This document shows positions 42,668-51,194 of a DNA stretch of 64,000 bases, piece by piece. The DNA lies in NCBI GenBank assembly GCA_963842295.1, contig CAWJFY010000005.1:62001-126000 (forward strand), read 5' to 3'. The stretch comes from JAJNBA01 sp963842295 (GTDB lineage Bacteria; Actinomycetota; UBA4738; HRBIN12). The translations under genes were made by a program, and so were the position numbers. The notes beneath the pieces were generated by a model. It was given only the letters and a program-made list of their open reading frames with translations, made no database searches and had not been told where the DNA came from. Position 1 is the first letter of the stretch, and each line of letters starts with the position of its first letter.

Positions 42668-45157
42668 ATGTTCGAGCGATTCACCGACCGAGCACGGCGG
42701 GTGGTCGTCCTCGCCCAAGAAGAGGCGAGGATGCTCAACCACAACTACATCGGGACGGAGCACATCCTGCTCGGCCTGATCCACGAGGGCGAAGGTGTTG
42801 CTGCCAAGGCACTCGAGTCCCTCAACATCTCGCTCGAGGCGGTTCGCCAGCAGGTCGAGGAGATCATCGGGCAGGGACAGGCGGCGCCCACGGGTCACAT
42901 CCCGTTCACGCCACGCGCCAAGAAGGTCCTCGAGCTGTCACTCCGAGAGGCGCTGCAGCTCGGCCACAACTACATCGGCACCGAGCACATCCTGCTCGGC
43001 CTCATCCGCGAGGGTGAGGGCGTCGCCGCCCAGGTGCTGCAGAAGCTGGGCGCCGACCTCAACCGTGTCCGTCAGACCGTGATCCAGCTCCTCTCGGGCT
43101 ACACCGCCGGCAAGGGCGAGCAGGTCTCAGGCTCGCAAGAAGGCGGCGGCCAGGGATCGATGGTTCTGGACCAGTTCGGGCGCAACCTCACCCAGCTGGC
43201 GCGAGACGGCAAGCTCGACCCGGTGATCGGCCGCGAGAAGGAGATCGAGCGTGTCATGCAGGTCCTGTCGCGCCGGACCAAGAACAACCCGGTGCTGATC
43301 GGCGAACCCGGCGTCGGCAAGACCGCCGTCGTTGAGGGCCTGTCCCAAGACATCGTCCGCGAAGAGGTTCCCGAGACCCTCAAGGGCAAGCAGATCTACA
43401 CGCTCGACCTCGGCGCGCTCGTCGCCGGCTCCCGCTACCGCGGGGACTTCGAGGAGCGCCTCAAGAAGGTGCTGAAGGAGATCAAGACCCGCGGCGACAT
43501 CGTCCTGTTCATCGACGAGCTCCACACGCTCGTGGGTGCCGGCGCCGCGGAAGGTGCGATCGACGCCGCCAGCATCCTGAAGCCGATGCTCGCTCGTGGC
43601 GAGCTCCAGACGATCGGGGCCACGACGCGCGACGAGTACCGCAAGCACCTTGAGAAGGACGCCGCGCTCGAACGGCGATTCCAGCCGATCGTGGTCGAGG
43701 AGCCGACGGTCCCGCACACGATCGAGATCCTGAAGGGACTCCGCGACCGCTACGAGGCCCACCACCGGGTGAGCTTCACCGATGACGCCCTGGTCGCGGC
43801 CGCCAACCTCGCGGATCGCTACATCGCCGACAGGTCGTTGCCGGACAAGGCGATCGACCTGATCGATGAGGCGGGGTCCCGCACACGGATCCGCCGGATG
43901 ACCGCTCCGCCCGATGTCCGCGAGGTCGACGAGAAGATCGCCGAGGTCCGGCTGCGCAAGGAATCCGCGATCGACGCGCAGGACTTCGAGGGCGCCGCGT
44001 CGCTCCGCGACGAGGAGCGGCAGCTCCAGGAGGAGCGCCAGCGCCGCGAGCAGCGCTGGAAGGCCGGCGAGATGGACGTCCTCTCCGAGATCGGAGAGGA
44101 AGAGATCGCCGAGGTGCTCTCCGTGTGGACCGGCATCCCGGTCTTCAAGCTCACGGAGGAGGAGACGGAGAAGCTCCTCCGCATGGAGGACGAGATCCAC
44201 AGGCGGATCATCAGCCAGCACGAAGCGATCTCCGCGGTCTCGCGCGCGATGCGCCGGACCCGGAGCGGTCTGAAGGACCCCCGCCGTCCGTCCGGCTCGT
44301 TCATCTTCCTGGGCCCCTCCGGCGTCGGGAAGACCGAACTCTCGAAGGCGCTCGCCGAGTTCCTGTTCGGCGACGAGGACGCGCTGATCCAGCTCGATAT
44401 GTCGGAGTACATGGAGAAGCACACGGTCTCGCGGCTGATCGGGTCGCCTCCCGGCTACGTCGGCTACGAGGAGGGCGGGCAGCTCACCGAGGCGGTGCGG
44501 CGCAAGCCGTTCAGCGTCGTCCTCTTCGACGAGATCGAGAAGGCCCACCCCGACGTGTTCAACACGCTGCTGCAGATCCTCGAAGACGGTCACCTGACCG
44601 ACGCACAGGGTCACCAGGTGGACTTCAAGAACACGATCATCATCATGACCTCGAACCTGGGCACCCGGGACATCGCCAAGGGCGTGGGGATCGGGTTCAT
44701 GGCTGCGCGCGACGACGCCGTGACCTACACGAAGATGAAGGAGAACGTGACCGAGGAGCTCAAGCGCTCCTTCCGACCCGAGTTCCTGAACCGGATCGAC
44801 GAGGTGATCGTCTTCCACTCGCTGACGCTCGAGGACGTGAAACAGATCGTGGACCTCCTCATGCGCCGGGTCGAAGAGCAGCTGAAATCCAAGGACGTCG
44901 ACATCGAGCTCTCCGACGCGGCCAAGACACTGCTGGCGGAGCGGGGCTACGACAAGGCGCTCGGTGCCCGCCCGCTTCGACGGACGATCCAGCAGCTGGT
45001 CGAGGATCCGCTCGCGGAGAAGCTGCTGTACAAGGAGTTCCGAGCAGGGGAGACGATCATCGTCGATGTCCTCGACGGCGAGATCACGTTCGAGCACGGC
45101 GCCGGCGTCATGCCTCCCGACACCCCGCCCGTGGAGCTCGCGGGCTCGACCGAGTAG
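42668..45157 (+). CDS. clpC: ATP-dependent Clp protease ATP-binding subunit ClpC
   Basis: 829 residues. AAA+ unfoldase that feeds substrates to ClpP. Two Clp N-terminal repeats (1-145, each with NYIGTEHILLGLI) precede AAA-1 with Walker A GEPGVGKT from residue 212, a middle region with a UVR-like helix pair, and AAA-2 with Walker A GPSGVGKT from residue 549, then the D2-small domain. The hydrophobic loop for ClpP binding is within the KGVGIGFMAA segment. Downstream are two strong hairpins shared with a convergent gene. Confidence 0.97.
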   Translation: MFERFTDRARRVVVLAQEEARMLNHNYIGTEHILLGLIHEGEGVAAKALESLNISLEAVRQQVEEIIGQGQAAPTGHIPFTPRAKKVLELSLREALQLGHNYIGTEHILLGLIREGEGVAAQVLQKLGADLNRVRQTVIQLLSGYTAGKGEQVSGSQEGGGQGSMVLDQFGRNLTQLARDGKLDPVIGREKEIERVMQVLSRRTKNNPVLIGEPGVGKTAVVEGLSQDIVREEVPETLKGKQIYTLDLGALVAGSRYRGDFEERLKKVLKEIKTRGDIVLFIDELHTLVGAGAAEGAIDAASILKPMLARGELQTIGATTRDEYRKHLEKDAALERRFQPIVVEEPTVPHTIEILKGLRDRYEAHHRVSFTDDALVAAANLADRYIADRSLPDKAIDLIDEAGSRTRIRRMTAPPDVREVDEKIAEVRLRKESAIDAQDFEGAASLRDEERQLQEERQRREQRWKAGEMDVLSEIGEEEIAEVLSVWTGIPVFKLTEEETEKLLRMEDEIHRRIISQHEAISAVSRAMRRTRSGLKDPRRPSGSFIFLGPSGVGKTELSKALAEFLFGDEDALIQLDMSEYMEKHTVSRLIGSPPGYVGYEEGGQLTEAVRRKPFSVVLFDEIEKAHPDVFNTLLQILEDGHLTDAQGHQVDFKNTIIIMTSNLGTRDIAKGVGIGFMAARDDAVTYTKMKENVTEELKRSFRPEFLNRIDEVIVFHSLTLEDVKQIVDLLMRRVEEQLKSKDVDIELSDAAKTLLAERGYDKALGARPLRRTIQQLVEDPLAEKLLYKEFRAGETIIVDVLDGEITFEHGAGVMPPDTPPVELAGSTE

Positions 45158-45174
45158 GTCGAACCCGCGTCACG

Positions 45175-45195
45175 CGCCGCGTCCCGAACGCGGCG
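45175..45195. terminator. Hairpin after clpC
   Basis: CGCCGCGT-cccga-ACGCGGCG, a perfect 8-bp stem, 17 nt after the clpC stop. No T-run follows, which is common in GC-rich actinobacteria. Confidence 0.55.
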
Positions 45196-45203
45196 AGAAG
45201 GCC

Positions 45204-45235
45204 GAAGCCCGGTCCCTCTTCAGGAACCGGGCTTC
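45204..45235. terminator. Second hairpin between convergent clpC and TolB-like genes
   Basis: GAAGCCCGGT and ACCGGGCTTC form a perfect 10-bp stem around a 12-nt loop. Being symmetrical and between convergent genes, it can serve both directions. Confidence 0.65.
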
Positions 45236-45332
45236 TCGGCACTCCGGCGACTTCCGAGCACGTCGGCGACCAGCGAAGGCCGCCTCTATGCCGAAGGCCG
45301 AGACCGCGGGCTTCCCGGCTCGGATCGGCGGA

Positions 45333-46409
45333 TCAGTCTCCTGGGAGGAACTCCTGCACCAGCAGCGTTTCATCGTCGACCCAGGCAACGCACGCGCCAG
45401 GCGCCACCTGCCGGTCGTCGCCAGTGGCGAGATCGAACACGTGGATGGAGAAGCCTCCGTTCCGAGAGACGACGTACGCGATCCGGCTCCCATCGGGGGA
45501 CCAGGTGGTGCCCGACGCGTCGTCCACGTCGAGACTCAGGAGCTGCTCCTTCCGCGAGCCGTCACCGTCCATCGCCCACAAGGCATGGTCCGCGTCGCCG
45601 CTGCCCGTGGTGAAGCGCGCCGTGATGAATGCGATCCGTGCCGATCGCTCGGCCCATGCGCCTTCCCAGGCCCCGGTATGAGCTCCTCCACCGGCCAGCA
45701 CACTGACCCGACCGGTCTCGACACGCACCGAGCGCACCTCGACGCTCGTCGTGCTCGTGGACACCTCCGAAGGGTCGTCGGTATCGACCCAGGACCAGTA
45801 GAGGATCCGGGAGGCATCGGGGGACCATCTCGGGTTCGAAGGGTCTTCTGGCTCGCTCATGACCTTGTCGGGGTGACCACCCGCGACATCGATCACGAAG
45901 AGATCGCGCGAATCACCTCCACCGAATCCGACGTACACGATCTTCGTGCCGTCCGGGGACCAAGCCGGGTCGGTCGCCTCGTAGGGGTCGTGGGTGAGTT
46001 GGCGGAGCCCGGTGCCGTCCATGTTCACGATCCACACCTGGTTCCTACCCTCTGTCTCCGCTTCGAACGCCAGTCGCGACGCGTCGCGCGAGATGTCGAA
46101 GAGCCAGGCACCCCGAGGCAGTCCCGTGAACGCCGTCGTCTCGCCCGCGGTCACGTTGACCAGATACTCGCGCGGGTCTCCTTCGGGGTCGATCGCGGTC
46201 CGATCGCCTTTGATCAGCGGCACGCTGCTGGTCGCCAAGACGATCGCCACCGCCGCGGCCACGATCGCCGTCACCGCTCCGGAGATCGTGAGGGTCGCCC
46301 GGCGGCGTGCACGGACGACCGTTCGCTGGGGTGCCGGCGTGAACGCCGGAACGTTCCAGGCGGCGTCGAACAAGCGCTGGCGGATGTCTTCGTGGGTGTC
46401 TTCAGGCAT
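45333..46409 (-). CDS. Membrane-anchored TolB-like beta-propeller protein, probable partner of the ECF sigma factor
   Basis: 358 residues. A 30-residue cytoplasmic N-terminus (EDIRQRLFDAAWNVPAF), one membrane helix (about 38-60) and a large outer domain with PD40/WD40-like repeats (AWSPDGTKIVYVG, RWSPDASRILYWS, TWSPDGSRIAYVV). The start at 46409 overlaps the sigma factor stop by 8 nt, and AGAGG sits 7 nt before it. The order sigma factor, then single-pass membrane protein with outer sensor, is typical of ECF sigma/anti-sigma pairs, but the N-terminus is too short for a standard zinc anti-sigma domain. Confidence 0.8.
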   Translation of the reverse strand: MPEDTHEDIRQRLFDAAWNVPAFTPAPQRTVVRARRRATLTISGAVTAIVAAAVAIVLATSSVPLIKGDRTAIDPEGDPREYLVNVTAGETTAFTGLPRGAWLFDISRDASRLAFEAETEGRNQVWIVNMDGTGLRQLTHDPYEATDPAWSPDGTKIVYVGFGGGDSRDLFVIDVAGGHPDKVMSEPEDPSNPRWSPDASRILYWSWVDTDDPSEVSTSTTSVEVRSVRVETGRVSVLAGGGAHTGAWEGAWAERSARIAFITARFTTGSGDADHALWAMDGDGSRKEQLLSLDVDDASGTTWSPDGSRIAYVVSRNGGFSIHVFDLATGDDRQVAPGACVAWVDDETLLVQEFLPGD

Positions 46410-46920
46410 CGGCATACCTCTGGATGTCGGCTCGGAGGGCTTGCACTCCCCGTGTCACGAGTGAGCGAACGGTGCCGTTCCGACACCGCAAGATCTGGGC
46501 GATAGCGTCCTCGGAGAGGTCTTCGTAGAAGCGAAGCACGATCGCGGCTCGCTGCCGCTGGGGGAGCCGAGCCAACGCCTCCATCGTCGCCTCGCGCTCA
46601 ACGAGCGGCTGCTCGTGGCTCGGGCTGGACGTCGCCGGGTGGGCGCGCTCGATGAATGTGCGCTCCACGGCTCGGCGTCGGAAGTGGTTCTTCGAGAGGT
46701 TCACGACCGCTCTCCGCAGGTAGGCGTCGAAGGCGCCTCCTTCCCGCAGGTGCGCGAGGCGACCGCTGACCCTGACGAACGCATCCTGCGTGATGTCTTC
46801 GGCAACCGATCGATCGCCCGTGAGCAGAAAGGCGAGCCGGACGGCTCCCGGCGCGGTTCGCTCGTAGAGCTCGGTGAGGCTGAGCCTCCCCGCTCCGACC
46901 GCCGCTTCTGGTTGCGCCAT
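46402..46920 (-). CDS. ECF-subfamily RNA polymerase sigma factor (SigE-like)
   Basis: 172 residues. Region 2 has LAFLLTGDRSVAEDITQDAF; region 4 has LPQRQRAAIVLRFYEDLSE and a helix-turn-helix ending TVRSLVTRGVQAL. ATG at 46920 is preceded by CAGGAG; a longer frame upstream is not sigma-like. It directs transcription to a stress regulon in response to a signal, probably through the coupled membrane protein that follows. Confidence 0.93.
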   Translation of the reverse strand: MAQPEAAVGAGRLSLTELYERTAPGAVRLAFLLTGDRSVAEDITQDAFVRVSGRLAHLREGGAFDAYLRRAVVNLSKNHFRRRAVERTFIERAHPATSSPSHEQPLVEREATMEALARLPQRQRAAIVLRFYEDLSEDAIAQILRCRNGTVRSLVTRGVQALRADIQRYADA

Positions 46921-47016
46921 GCCACGCTCCTGGGCCACGCCTCTAGGGACACGCGAGCGACTCATACCGCTGCATCGTTCAGCGGACGGTACGCCTCGCA
47001 GCAGATCCGGTCGAGG

Positions 47017-47050
47017 CGGGCCCGACCGGCCTTGATGCCGGCCGGGCCCG
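47017..47050 (-). terminator. Strong hairpin downstream of the WDQ-repeat gene
   Basis: CGGGCCCGACCGGC pairs with GCCGGCCGGGCCCG around a 6-nt loop, a 14-bp stem with one mismatch. It begins 17 nt after the stop of the minus-strand gene ending at 47067. No T-run. Confidence 0.6.
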
Positions 47051-47066
47051 AGGAACCCCTCCAGTT

Positions 47067-47384
47067 CTAGCCGCTCCGTGCTCCGGCCGAAGCCTGGAAC
47101 CCTGCCATCGCGTCCAGCTTCCCTTGATCCCATGCCGCGATGCCCGCTCCGTCGACCGTGGCCTTCTCAGCTTGTTGCCGGCCGGCCATGGCGTCGAGCT
47201 TCTGCTGATCCCACGGAGCGATGCCGACGACGGCCGTCTGGCCGGGGATCGCCGCGTCCGCCGAGAGGGCCTGCGTGATCACACTGCCAGCGGTCGCGCC
47301 GATGACGAGAGCCAGCACGATCGCCAGCACGTACGACGTGACATTCCTTCCCGGTACTGCGAGGGTCTCAGCCTTGGCGCTCAA
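47067..47384 (-). CDS. Small secreted/anchored protein with duplicated WDQxKLDAMAG motif
   Basis: 105 residues from TTG, with AGGAGG 6 nt upstream. One membrane helix (about 17-40, SYVLAIVLALVIGATAGS) leads to an outer segment containing two 17-residue copies, GIAPWDQQKLDAMAGRQ (54-70) and GIAAWDQGKLDAMAGFQ (81-97), identical at 14 positions. I recognise no family. The motif repeats at 27-residue spacing and might bind a surface partner. It lies upstream of the ECF sigma gene on the same strand, separated by a strong hairpin. Confidence 0.72.
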   Translation of the reverse strand: MSAKAETLAVPGRNVTSYVLAIVLALVIGATAGSVITQALSADAAIPGQTAVVGIAPWDQQKLDAMAGRQQAEKATVDGAGIAAWDQGKLDAMAGFQASAGARSG

Positions 47385-47519
47385 CGCGCACCTCCTCGGT
47401 CTCGCGACGCTCTCTGTTCGCGTCGACGCCTTCAAGACACGTCGGAGTTGGGTTCCGCTGCACGACGAAGAGAACCGACGATGTGACGTTCGTCACAAGG
47501 TGGCAGGAGCGGCTCTCGC

Positions 47520-48275
47520 CTAGAGGACCGGTCTCAGCTCCTCCGGCACGAGGTCCGCGAACGTCCATGCCGTCCACAGGTCGGCCGCGGTCGTCGCCGG
47601 GTCACGGGAGATGGCGCGCCGAGCGAAATGTTCACAGATCCGTTCGACGTCACGGGCGAGCAACGCCTCGGCGTGGCGATTCTTCTTCGGATCGACCGCC
47701 TGCGGAAGGTCGATCACACAGATCTGCCCTTCCCACACGAGCACGTTGAAGGGAGACAGGTCGCCGTGGATCACATCGTGGAACAGCATGCGCTCGACCG
47801 AGTGGAGGCATTGCTCGAGAAGATCCTCGGCCTCCGCCTGATCTCGCTCCCGGTACCGATGGAGCTGCGGCGCGGCCTCGTCCTCGTCGCCGATGTAGGA
47901 CATCAGGATCGCTCGGTCCGTGACCTCGATGGGTCGTGGCACCGGCGCCCCCGCCTCGGACAGAGCCTGCAGCGTTTCCCATTCACGGTTCACCCAGATT
48001 CCACCCTGCACCTGGCGGCCGAACTTCGTCCGCTTGTCGAGTGCGACGCGGATCCGGCGCTCCTTGATGAACTCGCCATCGCGGTAGAGGGACTCGTCAC
48101 GGAAGTCCCGCCGGTCCAACGGGTGGTAGATCTTCAGGGCGGCCAGCTCAACACCGGTCGTGCGCGGGTTGGCGCGACAAAGGTGCACGCTTGCCTCTTT
48201 GCCGCTCTTGATGGGCCGGATGACCCGTTCGATGAGCCCTTCGTCGAGGAAGTGCTCGAAGACTTCGTCATGCAA
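47520..48275 (-). CDS. RIO1-family serine/threonine kinase-like protein
   Basis: 251 residues from TTG (AAGGAG 8 nt upstream). RIO kinase landmarks are present: the nucleotide loop SGKEASVH, catalytic-fold Lys48 (LKIYHP), the catalytic loop HGDLSPFN with Asp172 and Asn177, and the metal-binding VIDLPQAVDPKKN with Asp189, a RIO signature. In archaea and eukaryotes RIO1 acts in small-subunit ribosome maturation; the role of bacterial members is less clear. No partner is adjacent. Confidence 0.9.
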   Translation of the reverse strand: MHDEVFEHFLDEGLIERVIRPIKSGKEASVHLCRANPRTTGVELAALKIYHPLDRRDFRDESLYRDGEFIKERRIRVALDKRTKFGRQVQGGIWVNREWETLQALSEAGAPVPRPIEVTDRAILMSYIGDEDEAAPQLHRYRERDQAEAEDLLEQCLHSVERMLFHDVIHGDLSPFNVLVWEGQICVIDLPQAVDPKKNRHAEALLARDVERICEHFARRAISRDPATTAADLWTAWTFADLVPEELRPVL

Positions 48276-48432
48276 CGCGGTTGCTCCTTCGTTCGTCGGG
48301 ATGCGGACATGCGCGAACGCCGCGTCCTTCGGGAGCTACCGCGTGCGAGCCTGACGGCTCAGCGGGAGAGGGAGGGGCGCAACGCGCGAACGGTGACCGA
48401 GCAGGCAGTCATCATCCATCCCTCCTTCGACG

Positions 48433-48453
48433 TCGGCGCGACCTCCGCGCCGA
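48433..48453 (-). terminator. Hairpin downstream of the gene at 48472-48852
   Basis: TCGGCGCG-acctc-CGCGCCGA, perfect 8-bp stem, 18 nt after the stop of the minus-strand gene. No T-run follows. Confidence 0.45.
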
Positions 48454-48471
48454 GCGGAGCGAGTATACGGG

Positions 48472-48852
48472 CTACCCGGCGACCACGTCGCTCGGTGACG
48501 CCTCGCCTGGCTCGTGGAGTGGTGAGATCTTCTCCACGACCGCCACGGGGATGTGGGTGACCGCCCGGAAGCCGTCGCCGTCGGGAAGGACCTCCTGGGC
48601 GACCGAGACGAAACGAGGACCCTGCCGTACGAGGAATCCCACCGTGCTCACCAGGTAGTCGGCGCGAGCGTCCTGGGGGTCCGGCTCGTCGAAATCGAAC
48701 CATGCATCGCGCCAAGTCACGAGCACGAGGGGGAACTCGGTTCGATCGGAGACGCTTTCGACCGGTTCGGTTCCGTGAGCGAGCTCGGCCGCCTGCCCGT
48801 CAAGACCCTGATCCCAACCGGCGTCTCCGCCGCTGATCCGCACGACGTCCAC
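48472..48852 (-). CDS. Conserved-looking hypothetical protein
   Basis: 126 residues from GTG, with AAGGAGG 7 nt before it, which sets the start. Soluble, alpha/beta composition with a WRDAWFDFDEPD segment and LVSTVGFLVRQGPRFVSVAQE, a pattern seen in small actinobacterial proteins of unknown role. No catalytic motif. It is divergent from radA. Confidence 0.7.
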   Translation of the reverse strand: MDVVRISGGDAGWDQGLDGQAAELAHGTEPVESVSDRTEFPLVLVTWRDAWFDFDEPDPQDARADYLVSTVGFLVRQGPRFVSVAQEVLPDGDGFRAVTHIPVAVVEKISPLHEPGEASPSDVVAG

Positions 48853-49054
48853 GACCGTTCCTCCTTCGCCAAGAGCATCAACAGGTGCGACAAGAACATC
48901 TATCGGCACTTCAGACGCAACTCGTAGCCGAGGGGGTCCCATCTCACACCGCCGGGCGCAGATCTGGGCCGATGGTCGTAATCAAAGGAGGGTATCCGCA
49001 GGCTCCGACACGGCTGCGGAGGAGTGTCACTCCCGGTGGCTAGGGTCGGACGTC

Positions 49055-50392
49055 ATGGCCCGCCCCCGGACGATCTTCGCCTGCTCGGAGTGTCGTCAAC
49101 AGGTCGGCCAATGGGTCGGCCGTTGTCCCGGTTGCGCCGCCTGGGGCACGATCCAGAGCTCCGCCGGCGGGACGGCCGGCAGCATGTCGCCCGTCGTTTC
49201 GCTCGGAGGCCCTACCGGGACCGAACGCCGAGTGACGACGGGCATCGACGGTCTGGACCGTGTGCTCGGTGGTGGACTGGTGCCGGCCTCGGTCATCCTC
49301 CTGGCCGGGGAGCCGGGGATCGGCAAGTCGACGCTTCTGCTTCACCTGCTATCTCGCCTCTCGGAGTCGGGACGGCCCTGCCTGCTCGTGTCCGGCGAGG
49401 AATCGCATGGCCAGGTCGCGGCCCGCTCGCGGCGACTCGGCGTCACAGGGGACGAGGTCGCCTTCGCTCCGGGTCGCGACCTCGCCGCGGTGCTCGGAAC
49501 GGCGCGTGATCGAACACCGTTCCTCCTTGCGGTGGACTCCATCCAGGCGGTGCGGGATCCATCGGCGCCTCAGATGCCCGGTGGCGTGGCGCAGGTGCGG
49601 AACTGCACGGACGCCCTCGTGGGCATGGCCAAAGAGGAGGGCATCACGGTCGTCATGACCGGGCACGTGACCAAAGATGGGGACCTCGCCGGTCCTCGCG
49701 CGCTCGAGCACGCCGTCGACGTGGTGCTCATGTTCGAAGGTGACCCGCGATCCGGCCTGAGGGTGCTCTCGGGCGGGAAGAACCGGTTCGGCGCCGAAGG
49801 CGAGACGGCCTGGTTCGAGATGGGTCCCGACGGGCTCCACGAGGTCGATCCGGCGGGTGTGCTCCTTTCGGGCCACGGGGTGCCCGGAGCGGCCGTCGCT
49901 CTTCCCCTCGCGGGACGGCGGGCCCTTGCCGTCGAGGTCCAGGCATTGGTCGGATCCGTCGATGGCCCAGCCCGCCGGCAGACGACCGGGCTCGACGGGC
50001 GCCGGTTCCAGCTCATGGCGGCCGTGCTCGCTCGCGCTGGCCACGGCCTCGGGCGGGCCGAGCTGTTCGGGGCCTCCTCGGGGGGGATGCGCGTCGACGA
50101 TCCCGCCGCCGACCTCGCGGTTGCGGCGGCGCTCGCCTCGGCCGTCTCGGGTGTGCCCACGCCGGAAGGGGCCGCCTTCGTCGGCGAAGTGTCTCTGACG
50201 GGGCTCGTGCGTCCCGCGTCCGCGATGCCGCAGCGGCTGGCCGCTGCCGAGGCGGCAGGATGTGGGATCGTATTCGCCGCCCCTGGTGAGGAGCGGAAAC
50301 GACATCCTCGACTGGTTCCCGTGCGGGACGTGTCCGAGGCGCTGGCCTGGGCACAGAACCGGGAGGCGGGAGCACGACGCAAGGCTTCGTGA
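49055..50392 (+). CDS. radA: DNA repair protein RadA
   Basis: 445 residues. RadA drives branch migration in recombination. N-terminal Cys4 zinc finger (CSEC, CPGC), RecA-like core with Walker A GEPGIGKST at 85-93, the RadA-specific GGKNRFG motif, and a C-terminal Lon-protease-like domain (PAADLAVAAALASAVSG). In many bacteria disA follows radA; here a carD gene follows instead. Confidence 0.96.
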   Translation: MARPRTIFACSECRQQVGQWVGRCPGCAAWGTIQSSAGGTAGSMSPVVSLGGPTGTERRVTTGIDGLDRVLGGGLVPASVILLAGEPGIGKSTLLLHLLSRLSESGRPCLLVSGEESHGQVAARSRRLGVTGDEVAFAPGRDLAAVLGTARDRTPFLLAVDSIQAVRDPSAPQMPGGVAQVRNCTDALVGMAKEEGITVVMTGHVTKDGDLAGPRALEHAVDVVLMFEGDPRSGLRVLSGGKNRFGAEGETAWFEMGPDGLHEVDPAGVLLSGHGVPGAAVALPLAGRRALAVEVQALVGSVDGPARRQTTGLDGRRFQLMAAVLARAGHGLGRAELFGASSGGMRVDDPAADLAVAAALASAVSGVPTPEGAAFVGEVSLTGLVRPASAMPQRLAAAEAAGCGIVFAAPGEERKRHPRLVPVRDVSEALAWAQNREAGARRKAS

Positions 50393-50460
50393 GTGATCGA
50401 ACCATATCTCCACGGGACCGACCGGATATGCGAAAATAGCCTCTGACCTGCGGTTTTGGG

Positions 50461-50489
50461 TTGCGGGTGAGAGGGGTTCCGTGTTAATC
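50461..50489 (+). promoter_or_regulatory. Candidate carD promoter
   Basis: TTGCGG (50461-50466) and TTAATC (50484-50489) are separated by 17 bp. A CCGGCC/GGCCGG hairpin (50501-50519) follows in the leader, before the TTG start at 50550. Confidence 0.5.
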
Positions 50490-50549
50490 TCTTAGTCTCG
50501 CCGGCCACGCTTCGGCCGGAGGCCCGCCCACTCGCGAAGGGGGAACCAC

Positions 50550-51065
50550 TTGTCCGCGTTCCGCAAGGGAGACACCGTCGTCCATCCCGAGCACGGGGCG
50601 GCCGTCATCGAAGAGCTGAAGGACAAGGATTTCCTCGGAGAGAAGCGCAAGTACCTTGTGCTGCGCGTGGTCTACGGGGACCTGACGCTCTCGGTGCCGG
50701 TGGATTCGGCCGAGCAGGTCGGGCTCCGGCCGGTCATCAGCAAGGCTCAGGTGAAGAAGATCCTCAAGGTCCTCACCGAGGCCGAGACCATCTCGGCGGC
50801 CAACTGGAGCCGTCGGTTCAAGAACAACCTCGAGAAGCTCCATTCGGGAGACCCTTTCGAGGTTGCCGAGGTGCTCCGGAACCTCTCGATCAGAGACCGC
50901 GAGAAGGGGCTCTCCGCAGGCGAGAAGCGCATGATCCACAAGGCGCGCCAGATACTCATCTCGGAGCTCTCCCACGCCGCCGGCAAGTCCGAAGAGGATG
51001 CCGAGATCATGATCGACGATGTCCTGGACGGCGCTCACGGCGTGAAGCTGGCCGCACAGGCCTGA
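50550..51065 (+). CDS. carD: CarD-family transcriptional regulator
   Basis: 171 residues from TTG, with AAGGGGG upstream. The N-terminal RNA polymerase-interacting domain (FRKGDTVVHPEHGAAVIEEL) is followed by a helical DNA-binding domain with the Trp in ISAANWSRRFKNNLEKL. CarD stabilises open complexes at rRNA and many other promoters in actinobacteria. It has its own promoter-like sequence and is followed by a PIN-TRAM gene after 129 nt. Confidence 0.95.
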   Translation: MSAFRKGDTVVHPEHGAAVIEELKDKDFLGEKRKYLVLRVVYGDLTLSVPVDSAEQVGLRPVISKAQVKKILKVLTEAETISAANWSRRFKNNLEKLHSGDPFEVAEVLRNLSIRDREKGLSAGEKRMIHKARQILISELSHAAGKSEEDAEIMIDDVLDGAHGVKLAAQA

Positions 51066-51194
51066 CGGGCGACCCGATCCCACCCCCACCCGTTCCGGGC
51101 AGGGACTCAGGAGCGGTGCCGCATGCGCCGATGACCCGTGAAGGGGTCAGCGTGGCCCTTCGATCGAGCTTTCCGAGGCGGGGTGAGCGTCGCG

